From positions 62,001 through 126,000 of the forward strand of contig VGDX01000003.1 in assembly GCA_016869535.1 (NCBI GenBank): a stretch of DNA of 64,000 bases, given 5' to 3'. Source of the DNA: Alphaproteobacteria bacterium. Its GTDB lineage: Bacteria; Pseudomonadota; Alphaproteobacteria; Rhizobiales; Methyloligellaceae. Positions 1 through 9,561 of this stretch are shown here, one piece after another (within the stretch, counting starts at the first letter, position 1; each line of letters begins with the position of its first letter). The translations under genes and the position numbers were made by a program. Under the pieces are notes generated by a model. That model searched no databases. It was given only the letters and a program-made list of their open reading frames with translations, and had not been told where the DNA came from.

Positions 1-1176
1 CAGTCTGAACACGTTGCCGGAGTTGTCGACGACATAAAGATTGCCGTACGCGTCCTCGCCGAACGACACAGGCCGACCAATGGCCCCGGCGTCGATCTTG
101 ATCTTGTTTGTCAGGTCCGTGGCGATCCAATTTTTGCCGGATTTTCGCAGTGTCGAGATCGTGTCCGCCCCCGCGTCGGCAAAGAAGAGTTGTCCCTGCA
201 AACCCTCGGCGCTGCCGCGATAGACATATCCGCCGATGACCGTCTGCCCCACGTCATGCGAGTAGAAATAGATCGGGTCGCGGGCGCTGCCGCCGGTCGG
301 CGCCCCGTCCATGAAACGTTCAGGTCCTTCGAAGAGCGGCCAGCCGTAATTCGCGCCTTTCTTGCCGATATTGATCTCTTCCCAATCATGCTGTCCGACA
401 TCGGCGATGTAGAACGTGCCAAGCGCGCGATCGAAGCTGTTGCGGAACGGATTGCGCAGCCCGAGAGCGTAGATCTCGTCGGCGCCCGGTGCAGCGGCGA
501 ACGGATTGTTGTTCGGAATAGCGTAGAAACGATCGGGGTCGCCGGGAAACGCATCGCTCCTGACGTCAATGCGAAGAATCTTGCCGAGCAGCGAATTGAT
601 GTCCTGCGCATTGGTCTTGTCCCCGCCGTCGCCGCTGGCAATGTAGAGATAGCCGTCGGGACCGAAATCGATCCAGCCGACCTTGTGGTTGGGCCGGTCT
701 TCCGGCTGCTCGAAAGTGAGGATCAGTGTCTGGCTGGACACGTCGGCAACATTCGCATCGGTGTCAGAGACGGAATAGCGCCGCACCTCCGTGTTGAGCT
801 GATTGTTGATCAGATAGACGTAGAAATGACCGTTACTGGCGAAGTCCGGATCGAAGGCGAGTCCGAGCAGTCCACGTTCCCGGCTGTCGTCCACGTCGTT
901 GCGGATATCGATAAACGGCGTGGCGAGAACCTCGCCGCTGTAGAGATCGAGGATCTTGATGACGCCCGGCTTCTCGACGATGAAGAGACGACTGATGTCG
1001 CCCTTTGGCGCGCCGGCGAAGAGCGGCTGATCCAATCCGCTCGCCACGCGCTCGGCCTTGATCGACGTCGCGGTCCGGTGCTGCGGGGCATCTGTATTGT
1101 AACCGTAGATGACGTCATCACCGGCCGTGCCAGTCAGCGTATTGGCGCCGTTTGAGCCGGTGATCAGATTGGCCAT
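1..1176 (-). CDS. PQQ-dependent sugar (glucose/sorbosone) dehydrogenase with N-terminal RTX repeat, C-terminus cut by window edge
   Basis: The reading frame is open from an ATG at 1176 to the left edge (392 codons, no stop), so the 3' end is missing. Residues about 7-25 form one RTX-like repeat (GSNGANTLTGTAGDDVIYG). From about residue 40 the protein follows the GSDH/YliI six-bladed propeller family: ERGLLGLAFDP, NHKVGWIDFGPDG (His about 163, the family's catalytic position), ASGDGG, GKILRIDV, ALGLRNPFR and DVGQ. Members oxidise aldose sugars with PQQ in the periplasm or outside the cell. There is no Sec signal peptide. The RTX stretch suggests type I export instead, which is inference. A 10-bp inverted repeat lies 55-105 bp upstream of the start. 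The dehydrogenase family is sure; the substrate is unknown. Confidence 0.88.
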   Translation of the reverse strand, partial: MANLITGSNGANTLTGTAGDDVIYGYNTDAPQHRTATSIKAERVASGLDQPLFAGAPKGDISRLFIVEKPGVIKILDLYSGEVLATPFIDIRNDVDDSRERGLLGLAFDPDFASNGHFYVYLINNQLNTEVRRYSVSDTDANVADVSSQTLILTFEQPEDRPNHKVGWIDFGPDGYLYIASGDGGDKTNAQDINSLLGKILRIDVRSDAFPGDPDRFYAIPNNNPFAAAPGADEIYALGLRNPFRNSFDRALGTFYIADVGQHDWEEINIGKKGANYGWPLFEGPERFMDGAPTGGSARDPIYFYSHDVGQTVIGGYVYRGSAEGLQGQLFFADAGADTISTLRKSGKNWIATDLTNKIKIDAGAIGRPVSFGEDAYGNLYVVDNSGNVFRL

Positions 1177-1230
1177 CGCGAGCGGTCTTATCTTCCGCAG
1201 CCAAGAATTCGTTCAGGGCGATAAACGCCA

Positions 1231-1280
1231 AATGCATCGGGAAAGTTCTGGTCGCGGGCTGCTACCTCTCCCGATGCACC
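1231..1280. repeat. Long inverted repeat upstream of the sugar dehydrogenase
   Basis: TGCATCGGGA (1233-1242) is perfectly complementary to TCCCGATGCA (1269-1278); flanking bases extend the match imperfectly to about 15 bp. The loop is 26 nt. It lies in the leader or promoter region of the leftward dehydrogenase gene, so it may be an operator or leader hairpin. Confidence 0.5.
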
Positions 1281-1298
1281 AATCTATCCGAGATTACA

Positions 1299-1315
1299 GG
1301 CCCCTGACAGGGGCC
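1299..1315 (-). terminator. GC-rich hairpin after the TlpA-like gene
   Basis: GGCCCC and GGGGCC arms are separated by TGACA. The hairpin lies about 20 bp past the stop of the leftward tlpA-like gene. No T-tract follows, so intrinsic termination is uncertain. Confidence 0.35.
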
Positions 1316-1336
1316 CCAAAGGTGTACCGAGCGATG

Positions 1337-2014
1337 CTACGGGTTCTCTTCCGGACTTTCGATCGCCGCTTCGATCAGGCGCTTGGCCTCGGCGCTCGCC
1401 CAATCGGCGGGACCGACAAGGCGGCCGATCTCTCTCCCCTCACGGTCGATGAGGAGCGTGGTCGGCATGCCGACCGCTTTCAACGTGGCGAACACTTTGC
1501 CGGGCGGATCGGTATAGAGCGCGAGATTGCTTGCGCCCGTCTCCTTTAGAAAGTCGCGCGCCTTGTCGGGACCGCCTTTGTCGATATTCACTGCCAACAC
1601 GGTGAAATCTTCGCCGCCGAGTTCACGCTGAAGCTCGTCGAGCATCGGCATCTCCTCGCGGCACGGCACACACCATGTGGCCCAAATATTGAGGAGCACG
1701 ACTTTACCGCTGAAATCTGCCAGCGATTTGGTGGCACCATCGGCATCGGCGAAGGTGAAGTCAGGCAGCTTCAGCGGCGCGGGCTTCACCACGAAAGCGG
1801 CCATGGCGCCCTTGTTGAGCCCGGCCAGCGGGCCCTTCGCCGCGCTCCCTCCGCCAGGGGCCCCATCGCTAACCGTCTTCACCGCACGGCCATTGTCAGA
1901 AGGGGCGAAACTCACATATACCGTGCCAAACCCGATAACCGCCGCGAGAATTCCAGCGACGAGATAGACAGAAGGCGGCATTGGCCGCGCTTTGCTTTGC
2001 TTGCGTTCGCTCAT
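1337..2014 (-). CDS. tlpA: TlpA-family membrane-anchored thiol:disulfide oxidoreductase
   Basis: The 225-residue protein starts at [11 protein letters not shown]; a longer upstream reading frame overlaps argH and is not protein-like. A single N-terminal transmembrane segment (about residues 14-36) anchors it in the inner membrane. The rest is a periplasmic thioredoxin fold of the AhpC/TSA-Redoxin type. The active site is WCVPC at residues 114-118, and the cis-proline loop is [12 protein letters not shown]. The family reduces periplasmic disulfides, often for cytochrome c or oxidase copper-site assembly. It is divergent from argH, a conserved arrangement in Hyphomicrobiales. The specific partner cannot be read here. 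Confidence 0.88.
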   Translation of the reverse strand: MSERKQSKARPMPPSVYLVAGILAAVIGFGTVYVSFAPSDNGRAVKTVSDGAPGGGSAAKGPLAGLNKGAMAAFVVKPAPLKLPDFTFADADGATKSLADFSGKVVLLNIWATWCVPCREEMPMLDELQRELGGEDFTVLAVNIDKGGPDKARDFLKETGASNLALYTDPPGKVFATLKAVGMPTTLLIDREGREIGRLVGPADWASAEAKRLIEAAIESPEENP

Positions 2015-2051
2015 GTCTTCCCGCGTATTCGCTCTGGCCAAGGCTCGACCG

Positions 2052-3461
2052 ATGACCAATACCATGTGGGGTGGCCGTTTTGCCGCCAGTCCCGCCGATA
2101 TCATGGAGGAGATAAATGCCTCCATCGACTTCGACAAGCGCCTGTGGCGGCATGACATTGCCGCCTCCAAGGCGCATGTCGCCATGCTCGCGGCAACCGG
2201 CATCATCGACAGCAAAGAAGCTGACGAAATTGTGAACGGTCTTGATCGGATTCTGGCGGAGATGAAGGCGGGCAAGTTCGCCTTCTCACGCAAGCTCGAA
2301 GACATTCATTTGAACGTCGAGCATCGCCTGACCGAGCTGATCGGTCCTGTTGCCGGCAAGCTGCACACCGCGCGCTCGCGCAACGATCAGGTGGCGACCG
2401 ACTTCAAGCTCTATGTCCGGGACGAGATCGCCACCATCAAGGCTGCGCTCACCGCGCTTCAGCTTGCGCTCGCCAAGAAGGCGCTCGACCATGCCGGTAC
2501 GGTGATGCCGGGCTTCACGCATCTACAGACCGCGCAGCCCATCACCTTCGGACATCATCTGCTCGCTTATGTCGAAATGTTCGGCCGCGACCAGGGACGC
2601 TTTGCCAATGCAGCCGAACGGCTCAACGAATCGCCGCTTGGCGCCGCGGCGCTCGCCGGCACGAGCTTCCCCATCGACCGCGGCATGACGGCCGAGGCGC
2701 TCGGCTTCGCGAGACCGGCGGCGAACTCGCTCGACGCCGTCTCCGACCGCGACTTCGCGCTCGAAACTTTGGCGGCCGCTGCGATCGCCGCCATGCATCT
2801 GTCGCGGCTCGCCGAGGAGATCGTGCTGTGGACGTCACCACAATTCGGTTTCGCGCGGCTGTCGGACGCTTATGCGACAGGCTCATCGATCATGCCGCAG
2901 AAGCGCAATCCTGACGCGGCGGAACTGGTGCGCGCCAAGATCGGACGGATCGCCGGCGCCTTTCAGTCTCTGCTCATGGTGATGAAGGGCCTGCCGCTCG
3001 CCTATGCCAAGGACATGCAGGAGGACAAAGAGCCATTATTCGACGCGCTCGACACGCTGAAGCTCGGCATCGCCGCCATGACCGGCATGGTCGATGACCT
3101 CGAGCCGGACGTGCGGGCCATGAAGAAAGCCGCTTCAAGCGGCTACGCCACGGCCACGGACCTTGCCGATTGGCTCACGCTCAAGCTCGGGCTGCCCTTC
3201 CGCGAGGCGCACAAAGTGACCGGACAGATCGTGGCGCTGGCCGAAAGCAAGGGCTGCGACCTGAAAAAGCTTTCTCTTGCCGACTTCCAGTCGGTGGACA
3301 AGCGGATCGGCAAGGCGGTGTATCCTGTCCTCGGCATCGCAAACGCGGTGAAAAGCCGCAAAAGCCAGGGCGGAACCGCGCCCGCCAATGTCCGGCGGGA
3401 GGCCAAGCGGTGGATAAAGCGTTTGGAGAAGCAAGGCCCGCGCGATAAAAAGGAAGGATAA
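2052..3461 (+). CDS. argH: Argininosuccinate lyase
   Basis: Argininosuccinate lyase splits argininosuccinate to arginine and fumarate, the last step of arginine synthesis in the cytoplasm. The 469-residue protein has the family start [10 protein letters not shown], the [13 protein letters not shown] active-site segment, the TGFTHLQ-like [10 protein letters not shown] segment, and the fumarase/aspartase-superfamily signature [12 protein letters not shown] at about residues 277-289. In-frame ATGs further upstream (1992, 2013) would overlap the divergent tlpA-like gene and add non-conserved residues, so 2052 is chosen. The next genes, lptM and lysA, follow on the same strand after 35 and 12 bp and are probably co-transcribed. 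Confidence 0.96.
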   Translation: MTNTMWGGRFAASPADIMEEINASIDFDKRLWRHDIAASKAHVAMLAATGIIDSKEADEIVNGLDRILAEMKAGKFAFSRKLEDIHLNVEHRLTELIGPVAGKLHTARSRNDQVATDFKLYVRDEIATIKAALTALQLALAKKALDHAGTVMPGFTHLQTAQPITFGHHLLAYVEMFGRDQGRFANAAERLNESPLGAAALAGTSFPIDRGMTAEALGFARPAANSLDAVSDRDFALETLAAAAIAAMHLSRLAEEIVLWTSPQFGFARLSDAYATGSSIMPQKRNPDAAELVRAKIGRIAGAFQSLLMVMKGLPLAYAKDMQEDKEPLFDALDTLKLGIAAMTGMVDDLEPDVRAMKKAASSGYATATDLADWLTLKLGLPFREAHKVTGQIVALAESKGCDLKKLSLADFQSVDKRIGKAVYPVLGIANAVKSRKSQGGTAPANVRREAKRWIKRLEKQGPRDKKEG

Positions 3462-3496
3462 AGGGCCGCAAAAGGGGCCCGGCAAGGGGCACGACC

Positions 3497-3682
3497 ATGG
3501 GAAGCGCGCTGCGCGTCCTGTTAATGTTAGCGCTGGTGACGGCTATCGGGCTTAGCGCCTGTGGCCGGCGCGGCTCGCTCGATCGGCCACAACCGAGCTA
3601 TCCCGAGACGAAAGCCGACCCGTCCACCAAGATGTCGAAGGCACCAGAGCGCAGCCTGTGGATCGATAGACTGCTCCAATAA
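3497..3682 (+). CDS. lptM: Small LptM-like lipoprotein
   Basis: The 61-residue protein has a lipoprotein signal peptide ending in the lipobox LSAC (lipid-modified Cys22), followed by GRRGSLDRP. That is the short CGxxGxL-type motif of LptM/YifL, the small lipoprotein that assists maturation of the LptD-LptE LPS translocon. The position between argH and lysA in alphaproteobacteria (beside dapF in E. coli) fits this family. The C-terminal half is polar and disordered-looking. The function is taken from the family and is not proven for this branch. Confidence 0.75.
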   Translation: MGSALRVLLMLALVTAIGLSACGRRGSLDRPQPSYPETKADPSTKMSKAPERSLWIDRLLQ

Positions 3683-3694
3683 AGCTTACCGCCA

Positions 3695-4978
3695 ATGCAT
3701 CACTTCGCCTACCGGCGCGGCGCGTCGAATCAGAACGTGCTCCACGCCGAGGGTGTTGACCTCGTCGAACTCTCCGGCACGGTCGGCACGCCCTTCTATT
3801 GCTATTCGACGGCGACGCTCGAACGCCATTACCGTGTGTTCGCCGAGGCGTTCACCGGCGTCCCCGCTACGCTTGTCTGCTATTCCGTCAAGGCCAATTC
3901 CAATCTCGGTGTGCTCGCGACTTTGGCGCGGGCGGGCGCCGGCATGGATGTCGTATCGGAGGGGGAACTCCGGCGCGCGCTCGCGGTGAATGTACCGCCC
4001 GAGAAGATCGTGTTCTCCGGCGTCGGCAAGACCAAAGACGAGATGGCCTTCGCGCTCGATGCCGGCATCTTCGCCTTCAATGTCGAGTCGGAGCCGGAGC
4101 TACGCGCGCTGAGCGAGGTTGCGGCGGCAAAGAGACGATCCGCGCGCATCGCCTTCCGCGTGAACCCCGACATCGATGCCAAGACCCATCACAAGATCGC
4201 CACCGGCAAGGCCGAGAACAAATTCGGCGTGCCGTTCGCCGATGCGCTGCCGCTCTATCGCCTGGCAAGCGAACTGCCGGGCATCGAAGCATCCGGCGTG
4301 CATATGCATATCGGCAGCCAGATCACCGACCTCGCGCCGTTCCGCAACGCGTTTGCGCTGCTCAAGGAGCTGGTGGGAAGTTTGCGCGCGAACGGTTTTA
4401 CCATCGACTTCGTCAATCTCGGCGGCGGCCTCGGCATACCCTATCGTCACGACGAGCCTGAACCGCCGCTTCCTTCCGACTATGCCAAGCTCGTGCGTGA
4501 GAGCGTCGGCGATCTCGGGTTGCGCCTGCTGTTCGAGCCGGGGCGCATGATCGCCGGCAATGCCGGCATCCTCGTTTCGCGTGTGCTTTACGTGAAGCGC
4601 GGCGCCGACAAGACCTTCACCATCATCGACGCGGCGATGAACGATCTTATGCGTCCGACGCTTTACGAGGCGCATCACGAGATCTTGCCCGTGGTCGAGC
4701 CCATGCCTGGAACCCAAGCCCTCGTCACCGATGTGGCTGGGCCCGTTTGCGAGACCGGCGACTATCTCGCCCTGGCGCGGAAACTGCCGGAACTTCGCCC
4801 AGGCGATCTTATTGCGGTGATGACGGCAGGCGCCTATGGCGCGGTGCTGGCCTCGGAATATAACAGCCGTCTGCTGGTTCCGGAGGTGCTGGTGGCCGGG
4901 GATCGCTTTGCCGTGACACGCCCAAGGCCGAGCTATGAAGACATGCTCGCCGCCGAGCGCCTGCCCGGCTGGCTTTAG
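3695..4978 (+). CDS. lysA: Diaminopimelate decarboxylase
   Basis: LysA decarboxylates meso-diaminopimelate to lysine with PLP, the last step of lysine synthesis. The 427-residue fold-III decarboxylase has the PLP lysine in CYSVKANSN (K66), HIGSQ at about 206, GGGLGIPY at about 245, FEPGRMIAGNAG at about 280 and the substrate-site PVCETGD at about 350. It begins 12 bp after lptM. dapF, which makes its substrate, is at 55.8-56.6 kb in this window. Confidence 0.96.
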   Translation: MHHFAYRRGASNQNVLHAEGVDLVELSGTVGTPFYCYSTATLERHYRVFAEAFTGVPATLVCYSVKANSNLGVLATLARAGAGMDVVSEGELRRALAVNVPPEKIVFSGVGKTKDEMAFALDAGIFAFNVESEPELRALSEVAAAKRRSARIAFRVNPDIDAKTHHKIATGKAENKFGVPFADALPLYRLASELPGIEASGVHMHIGSQITDLAPFRNAFALLKELVGSLRANGFTIDFVNLGGGLGIPYRHDEPEPPLPSDYAKLVRESVGDLGLRLLFEPGRMIAGNAGILVSRVLYVKRGADKTFTIIDAAMNDLMRPTLYEAHHEILPVVEPMPGTQALVTDVAGPVCETGDYLALARKLPELRPGDLIAVMTAGAYGAVLASEYNSRLLVPEVLVAGDRFAVTRPRPSYEDMLAAERLPGWL

Positions 4979-5097
4979 CCAAGCAGTCCGTTGCCGGTTT
5001 GGCCGGACCAGAGGCGGACATGACGGAAAGTTAAGGTCTCCAATTCGCCCGTTTCAGTCCCCAAGTTAGACAAAACAACCCGCGTTTCTGCTACAGA

Positions 5098-7839
5098 GTG
5101 ACGATGGCTCTAAAGTCCCGAACCAAGCCCGCCCCCATGGACTCCGCGGCGGATAGCGCGCTCGCGCGGCGCTTCGAACGGAAGGTGCGGCTGAGCTGGC
5201 TCGCGCTCCTTGCCGAGCGCGTGTGGGAAGCGCTGTTATGGCCGTTCATCGTGGCCTCGACCTTCCTGCTGATCTCCCTTGTGGACTTATGGAGCTTCGT
5301 GCCTCCGCTGGCGCATCGCCTTCTGCTCGGCGCCTTCGGCCTCGCCTTCATCGCCTCCTTCCTGCCGCTGTTTCGCATCGTTCTGCCGACGCGGCTTGAG
5401 GCGCTTAGGCGGCTCGAGCGTCACGCCGGGATCGAGCACCGTCCCGCGACGTCTTATGAAGATCGCCTCGGCGCCACGCCGCCGAAAGAGACCGTGGCGC
5501 TGTGGGCAGTGCATCGCGAGCGCCTCGCCAGGCTGATCGACAGGCTGAAGCCCGCCTGGCCCGCACCGCGCTCCGACCGCAACGATCCTTATGCCATCAG
5601 GGCGGCGCTGATGCTCGGCCTGGTCGCCGCCATCTTCGCAGCAGGGAGCGACGGCTGGAACCGCATGCGTGCCGCCTTCTCACCTGGAGCAAGCGGCGCG
5701 CCTTCGCTCATCAGGCTCGATGCCTGGGTGACACCGCCCGTCTATACCGGCATCGCCCCGATCGTGCTTGCCGACGGCAACGAGACCGTGGGCGCAGGAG
5801 CCGAGAGTTTCCGCGCTATGTCGGTGCCAGAGCGCAGTTCGTTGATCGTGCGTGCGCACGCGCCCCAGGGCGAGACGGTAAGCCTCACGACCGGCACGGA
5901 CGATGGCTCGGAGGAGAAGATCGTCGAGCCCAAGGTCGGCGGCAGCGAAGGGCTGGTCGAATTCAATGTGGCCTTGACGGAACCGGTCAGCGCCGACGTC
6001 AAGATCGGCGGACGCACCGCGTCCAAATGGCGATTCGACCTGATCAAGGACGAGCTTCCCACCATCAGTCTCCTGGGAGATCCCAGCACCCTGCCGCGCG
6101 GGGCGCTGCGCCTCAATTACCGCGCCGACGACGATCACGGCGTGGCCAGCGCCGACGCCCGCTTCGTTCTGGCCGAGACCGGGAATGCCGCCATGCCCGA
6201 GTTTCCTCTCAAGGGTGAGGCCGCGAGTGCAAAGCCCGGGGACGCGGCAACCGCCGATCCCCTGCTGGCCCCGCCGGTCATGGCGCTGCAATTGCCGAAG
6301 GCCAACGCCAAGAAGGTTGAGGGCCGCGCCACGCAGGACCTGACCGCGCATCCCTGGGCCGGCCTCAATGTGCGCATGACGCTGGTCGCTCGCGACCAGG
6401 CCGGCCAGGAGGGTCTGAGTGGGCCTTACGAGTTCGTGTTGCCCGAGCGCCAATTCACCAAGCCTCTCGCCAAGGCCGTGGTCGAGCAGCGCAAGAAGCT
6501 GGTGCGCGAGCCGGGTGCGGCGGGAGAAGTGGCACGCGCAATCGACGGGCTGACGCTCGGCGATGAGAAGGTCATCGACGACAAGATCGTCTATCTCGGC
6601 TTGCGCAATTCCTATTGGCGTCTGCGCAACGACCAGTCGCGCGAAGGAATGGCGAGCGTCGTCGAGCAATTGTGGCAGGTGGCGCTACGTATCGAGGACG
6701 GCGATCTGCCCGAAGCCGAGCGTGAGCTCAAGGCGGCGCAGGATGCACTGCAGAAAGCGCTTCAGGAGAACGCATCAGCCGATGAGATCAAGGGCTTGGT
6801 CGACGAGTTGCGCTCGGCACTGTCGCGCTATCTCCAGGCGCTCGCCTCGAAGGCCGAAGAAAAGGGCAACATGCCGCCGCAACAGGGCGACAACGGCGAC
6901 CAGATGCTGTCTCAGCAAGATCTCGATCAGATGCTGCAGAACATCCAGAATCTTGCCGAGTCCGGATCTAAGGATCTCGCCGAACGCATGCTGTCCGAAC
7001 TCAAGGACATTCTCGAACGGATACAGACGGGCAATTTCGCCGATAGTGAGCAGCAGCAGCGCGCGAACCAGATGATGAATGATGTCAGCGAGATGATCTC
7101 CGAGCAGCAGCGGCTGCTCGACGACACATTCAGCGCTCAGCGCGAACAGGGCGGTAATGCCCCCGGCGATCAATTCGAAGTGAGCCCGCCCGGTCCGCCG
7201 ATGGAGTTCGGCCAGGGTCTCGACATGGGGCAGTTCTTCGACATGCTGCGGGAAGGCCAGCAAGGCGGCAACAAGGGTCAGGGCCGCACCAGCCGCCAGA
7301 GCGCGCCGCCGCAATCAGGCCAGTTGGAACAAGGTCAGCAGACCGAGGGGACGCGCGGTGGCGATCCGGGCGAGTTCGGCGAGCTTGCCAAGCGCCAGCA
7401 GCAGCTGCGCGAGCAATTGCAGAGCCTGATCGACCGCCTGCGCCAGGAAGGCGCCGATGCGCCCGAGCAGATGGAAGGCGCGGGCGAGGCCATGGGCGAT
7501 GCCGAGCAGGCGATCGGCGAGCGCCAGCTCGACCGCGCCACGCAGAATCAGAGCCTTGCTCTCGAACGGCTGCGCAAGGGAGCGCAGAACATGGCCGAAC
7601 AGATGATGCAGAGCGGTGAAATGCAGGCAGGGCAAGGACCCGGAAGCGACGGACGCGATCCGTTAGGCCGTCCCGACCGCAGCAACCGGCCCGATCTCGG
7701 CCTGTCGGTAAAGGTGCCGGACCAGATCGACATTCAGCGCGCGCGCGAGGTTCTCGACGAGCTTCGCCGGCGGCTCGGCGACCCCTCGCGTCCCACCATC
7801 GAGCTTGATTATCTCGAGCGCCTGATCCGCTCATTCTGA
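5098..7839 (+). CDS. DUF4175 / TIGR02302 family large envelope protein
   Basis: This 913-residue protein has no known function. It starts at GTG 5098, with an ATG two codons later at 5104. Hydrophobic segments lie at about residues 36-65, 75-100 and 165-185. A large Ig-like, probably periplasmic region follows. The last 400 residues are rich in Gln, Glu and Gly with coiled-coil character (QQQLREQLQSLIDRLRQEG and related). The TIGR02302 family is largely alphaproteobacterial and is found just after lysA in this order. Its 3' end overlaps the convergent hpt gene by 9 bp. Confidence 0.85.
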   Translation: MTMALKSRTKPAPMDSAADSALARRFERKVRLSWLALLAERVWEALLWPFIVASTFLLISLVDLWSFVPPLAHRLLLGAFGLAFIASFLPLFRIVLPTRLEALRRLERHAGIEHRPATSYEDRLGATPPKETVALWAVHRERLARLIDRLKPAWPAPRSDRNDPYAIRAALMLGLVAAIFAAGSDGWNRMRAAFSPGASGAPSLIRLDAWVTPPVYTGIAPIVLADGNETVGAGAESFRAMSVPERSSLIVRAHAPQGETVSLTTGTDDGSEEKIVEPKVGGSEGLVEFNVALTEPVSADVKIGGRTASKWRFDLIKDELPTISLLGDPSTLPRGALRLNYRADDDHGVASADARFVLAETGNAAMPEFPLKGEAASAKPGDAATADPLLAPPVMALQLPKANAKKVEGRATQDLTAHPWAGLNVRMTLVARDQAGQEGLSGPYEFVLPERQFTKPLAKAVVEQRKKLVREPGAAGEVARAIDGLTLGDEKVIDDKIVYLGLRNSYWRLRNDQSREGMASVVEQLWQVALRIEDGDLPEAERELKAAQDALQKALQENASADEIKGLVDELRSALSRYLQALASKAEEKGNMPPQQGDNGDQMLSQQDLDQMLQNIQNLAESGSKDLAERMLSELKDILERIQTGNFADSEQQQRANQMMNDVSEMISEQQRLLDDTFSAQREQGGNAPGDQFEVSPPGPPMEFGQGLDMGQFFDMLREGQQGGNKGQGRTSRQSAPPQSGQLEQGQQTEGTRGGDPGEFGELAKRQQQLREQLQSLIDRLRQEGADAPEQMEGAGEAMGDAEQAIGERQLDRATQNQSLALERLRKGAQNMAEQMMQSGEMQAGQGPGSDGRDPLGRPDRSNRPDLGLSVKVPDQIDIQRAREVLDELRRRLGDPSRPTIELDYLERLIRSF

Positions 7840-8385
7840 TAACTGCGTTGCGACTTCACCGATGAACGGCAGATCGCGGTAGCGGCCCGCAAGGTCCATG
7901 CCGTAGCCCACCACATAAACCGGCGGACAGAGAAAGCCGACAAAATCGGGCGTGATCTCGATCGCCCGCTTCACCTGCTTGTCGAGAAGGACGCAGGTCC
8001 GAACCGTGCGCGCGCCGCGGCTTTCGAGCAGCGCCTTAGCGAATGAGAGGGTGCGTCCCGAATCCAGGATGTCGTCGGCGATCACCGCATCGCGGCCCGC
8101 AAGCGGGATCTCGACGTCGTGTACGATTTCGACCTTGCCGCTCGAGCGCGTGTCGTCGCCGTAACTCGCAAGCTGCAGGAAATCGAGTTCCGGCCGTAGT
8201 TCTTGACCGCGCAGCGCCCGGACGAGGTCTTCGGCGAACCTAACGCTGCCCTTCAGCACGCCGACAATAACGAGATCGTCGAGGGGTAAGGCGGCAAGGT
8301 CGCGGGCGAGTTCATCGACCCTGGCGGCGATTTGCTCAGCGCTGAACAGCGGCTTGATCGCGGGAGCAGCAATATCGCCGGCCAT
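7831..8385 (-). CDS. hpt: Hypoxanthine phosphoribosyltransferase
   Basis: The enzyme salvages hypoxanthine (and often guanine) to IMP/GMP using PRPP. The 184-residue type I phosphoribosyltransferase has the PRPP-binding loop VIADDILDSGRTL at residues 101-113, the flexible-loop segment LASYGDDTRSSG at about 72-83 and the purine-contact end VVGYGMDLAGRYRDLPFIG. It is convergent with the DUF4175 gene and 2 bp downstream of the DUF3426 gene, so it is probably co-transcribed with that gene. Confidence 0.93.
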   Translation of the reverse strand: MAGDIAAPAIKPLFSAEQIAARVDELARDLAALPLDDLVIVGVLKGSVRFAEDLVRALRGQELRPELDFLQLASYGDDTRSSGKVEIVHDVEIPLAGRDAVIADDILDSGRTLSFAKALLESRGARTVRTCVLLDKQVKRAIEITPDFVGFLCPPVYVVGYGMDLAGRYRDLPFIGEVATQLSE

Positions 8386-8387
8386 GC

Positions 8388-9434
8388 CTACTCGGCCTTG
8401 GCGAAACGGACCTTGAGACTACGGACGTTACTGGGCGGCGAGGGGATTTGCCGGGTGAACGGCACTTCCTCGCCGGCATCGAGCTCGGTGTCGGTCAATT
8501 CAGCGGTGAATTCCGAGATTTCTTCACCCTGCTCGTCGCGAAGCGCGATGATCACGGTCGGTACGGTCACCGGCGAGGCGCCGACATTGCGCACATTGCC
8601 CTGAACCTCGAGCACGGGCTGGGTGCCGTCATTGGTCCAGCCGTAGCGCACGTCTTCAAAGGCAAGATCCTGCGTTCCGGTCGCCGTGTCCGAACCTCCA
8701 GGCAGGATCGAGACGAGCGTATCGCGGGCGAACAAGAACATACCGGCCAGCAGCGCCACGAGAAGGATAAGCGCGCCCCAACCGATGGTAAGCGGCGAGG
8801 CGGCGAAGCGTTTGCCCGGAGGACGCGGCGGTTTCTTTTCGCCCATAGCCTCGGCTACCAGGTCGGCATCGGCGAGTGCGGCTTCCGCAGCATCGGCCTC
8901 GGCAAGTGCCGCCTCGGTGCGCGTGGGGTCGGTCGCGGTAACCACTTGCGCGGCCGGCGCCTTCTTCCTGGTCAATCTCGCGAAAATACCCCCCCGCTTT
9001 TCGGGAGGCGGAGGCGGCATGGCCTCGGCATTGATCTCGGCCACCTGGGCCGCAAGACCTTCGTCGGTCTCGAAATCGGCATCAACCTGCTGTGATGGCT
9101 GTGTCCATTCGGACGGACGGGGCTCAGCTGCTGGCTGAGGCGGCGGCGGCGGGCTATACTCAGGCCTGGGAGGGGCCGTAGCCGGCGATGGTCTTGGCGG
9201 TGGCGCCTGCGGCAAGGGCGGTGGTGGCGCCTGATAAGGCGGCGAAGCTTGCGGTGGCGTGGCTTGGGGGGCAGGCCGTGGGGCAGCAAAGGGCGGCGTA
9301 ACACCGGCCGTGACCGGCATGGCCTGCCAGACATGGGTGCACTTGCTGCAACGAACTTTGCGTCCCTCGGGCGGGAACACCGCCTTGGTTTCGTAGCGGG
9401 CCCCGCAAGCCGGACAGATAATCAACGTCGACAT
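8388..9434 (-). CDS. MJ0042-type zinc-ribbon membrane protein with DUF3426
   Basis: The 348-residue protein starts with a zinc ribbon (CPAC at 7-10, CSKC at 29-32) typical of the MJ0042 family. A long proline/alanine-rich linker (about 45-150) follows, then one transmembrane helix (about 213-236) and a C-terminal DUF3426 beta domain (about 255-348). The predicted topology puts the zinc ribbon in the cytoplasm and DUF3426 in the periplasm. The role is unknown; the divergent position next to ftsE is recurrent in alphaproteobacteria and hints at an envelope or division function. Confidence 0.85.
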   Translation of the reverse strand: MSTLIICPACGARYETKAVFPPEGRKVRCSKCTHVWQAMPVTAGVTPPFAAPRPAPQATPPQASPPYQAPPPPLPQAPPPRPSPATAPPRPEYSPPPPPQPAAEPRPSEWTQPSQQVDADFETDEGLAAQVAEINAEAMPPPPPEKRGGIFARLTRKKAPAAQVVTATDPTRTEAALAEADAAEAALADADLVAEAMGEKKPPRPPGKRFAASPLTIGWGALILLVALLAGMFLFARDTLVSILPGGSDTATGTQDLAFEDVRYGWTNDGTQPVLEVQGNVRNVGASPVTVPTVIIALRDEQGEEISEFTAELTDTELDAGEEVPFTRQIPSPPSNVRSLKVRFAKAE

Positions 9435-9561
9435 CGATACAGCCCTACTCCCCCACTAAGGCCACGGCGGGCCCACCGTTGCCCAATTCCATTGCTACCT
9501 AACCGGGAGTTCAGCATAAAGAGCTAGGCATCTGCAATCCTTAGATACTTAGGGCACACGG

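Noticed and set aside
190..1155. Long open frame on the plus strand opposite the sugar dehydrogenase
   Set aside because: The minus-strand frame has unmistakable GSDH family motifs and runs off the edge; the plus frame has no family resemblance and is the GC-rich shadow.
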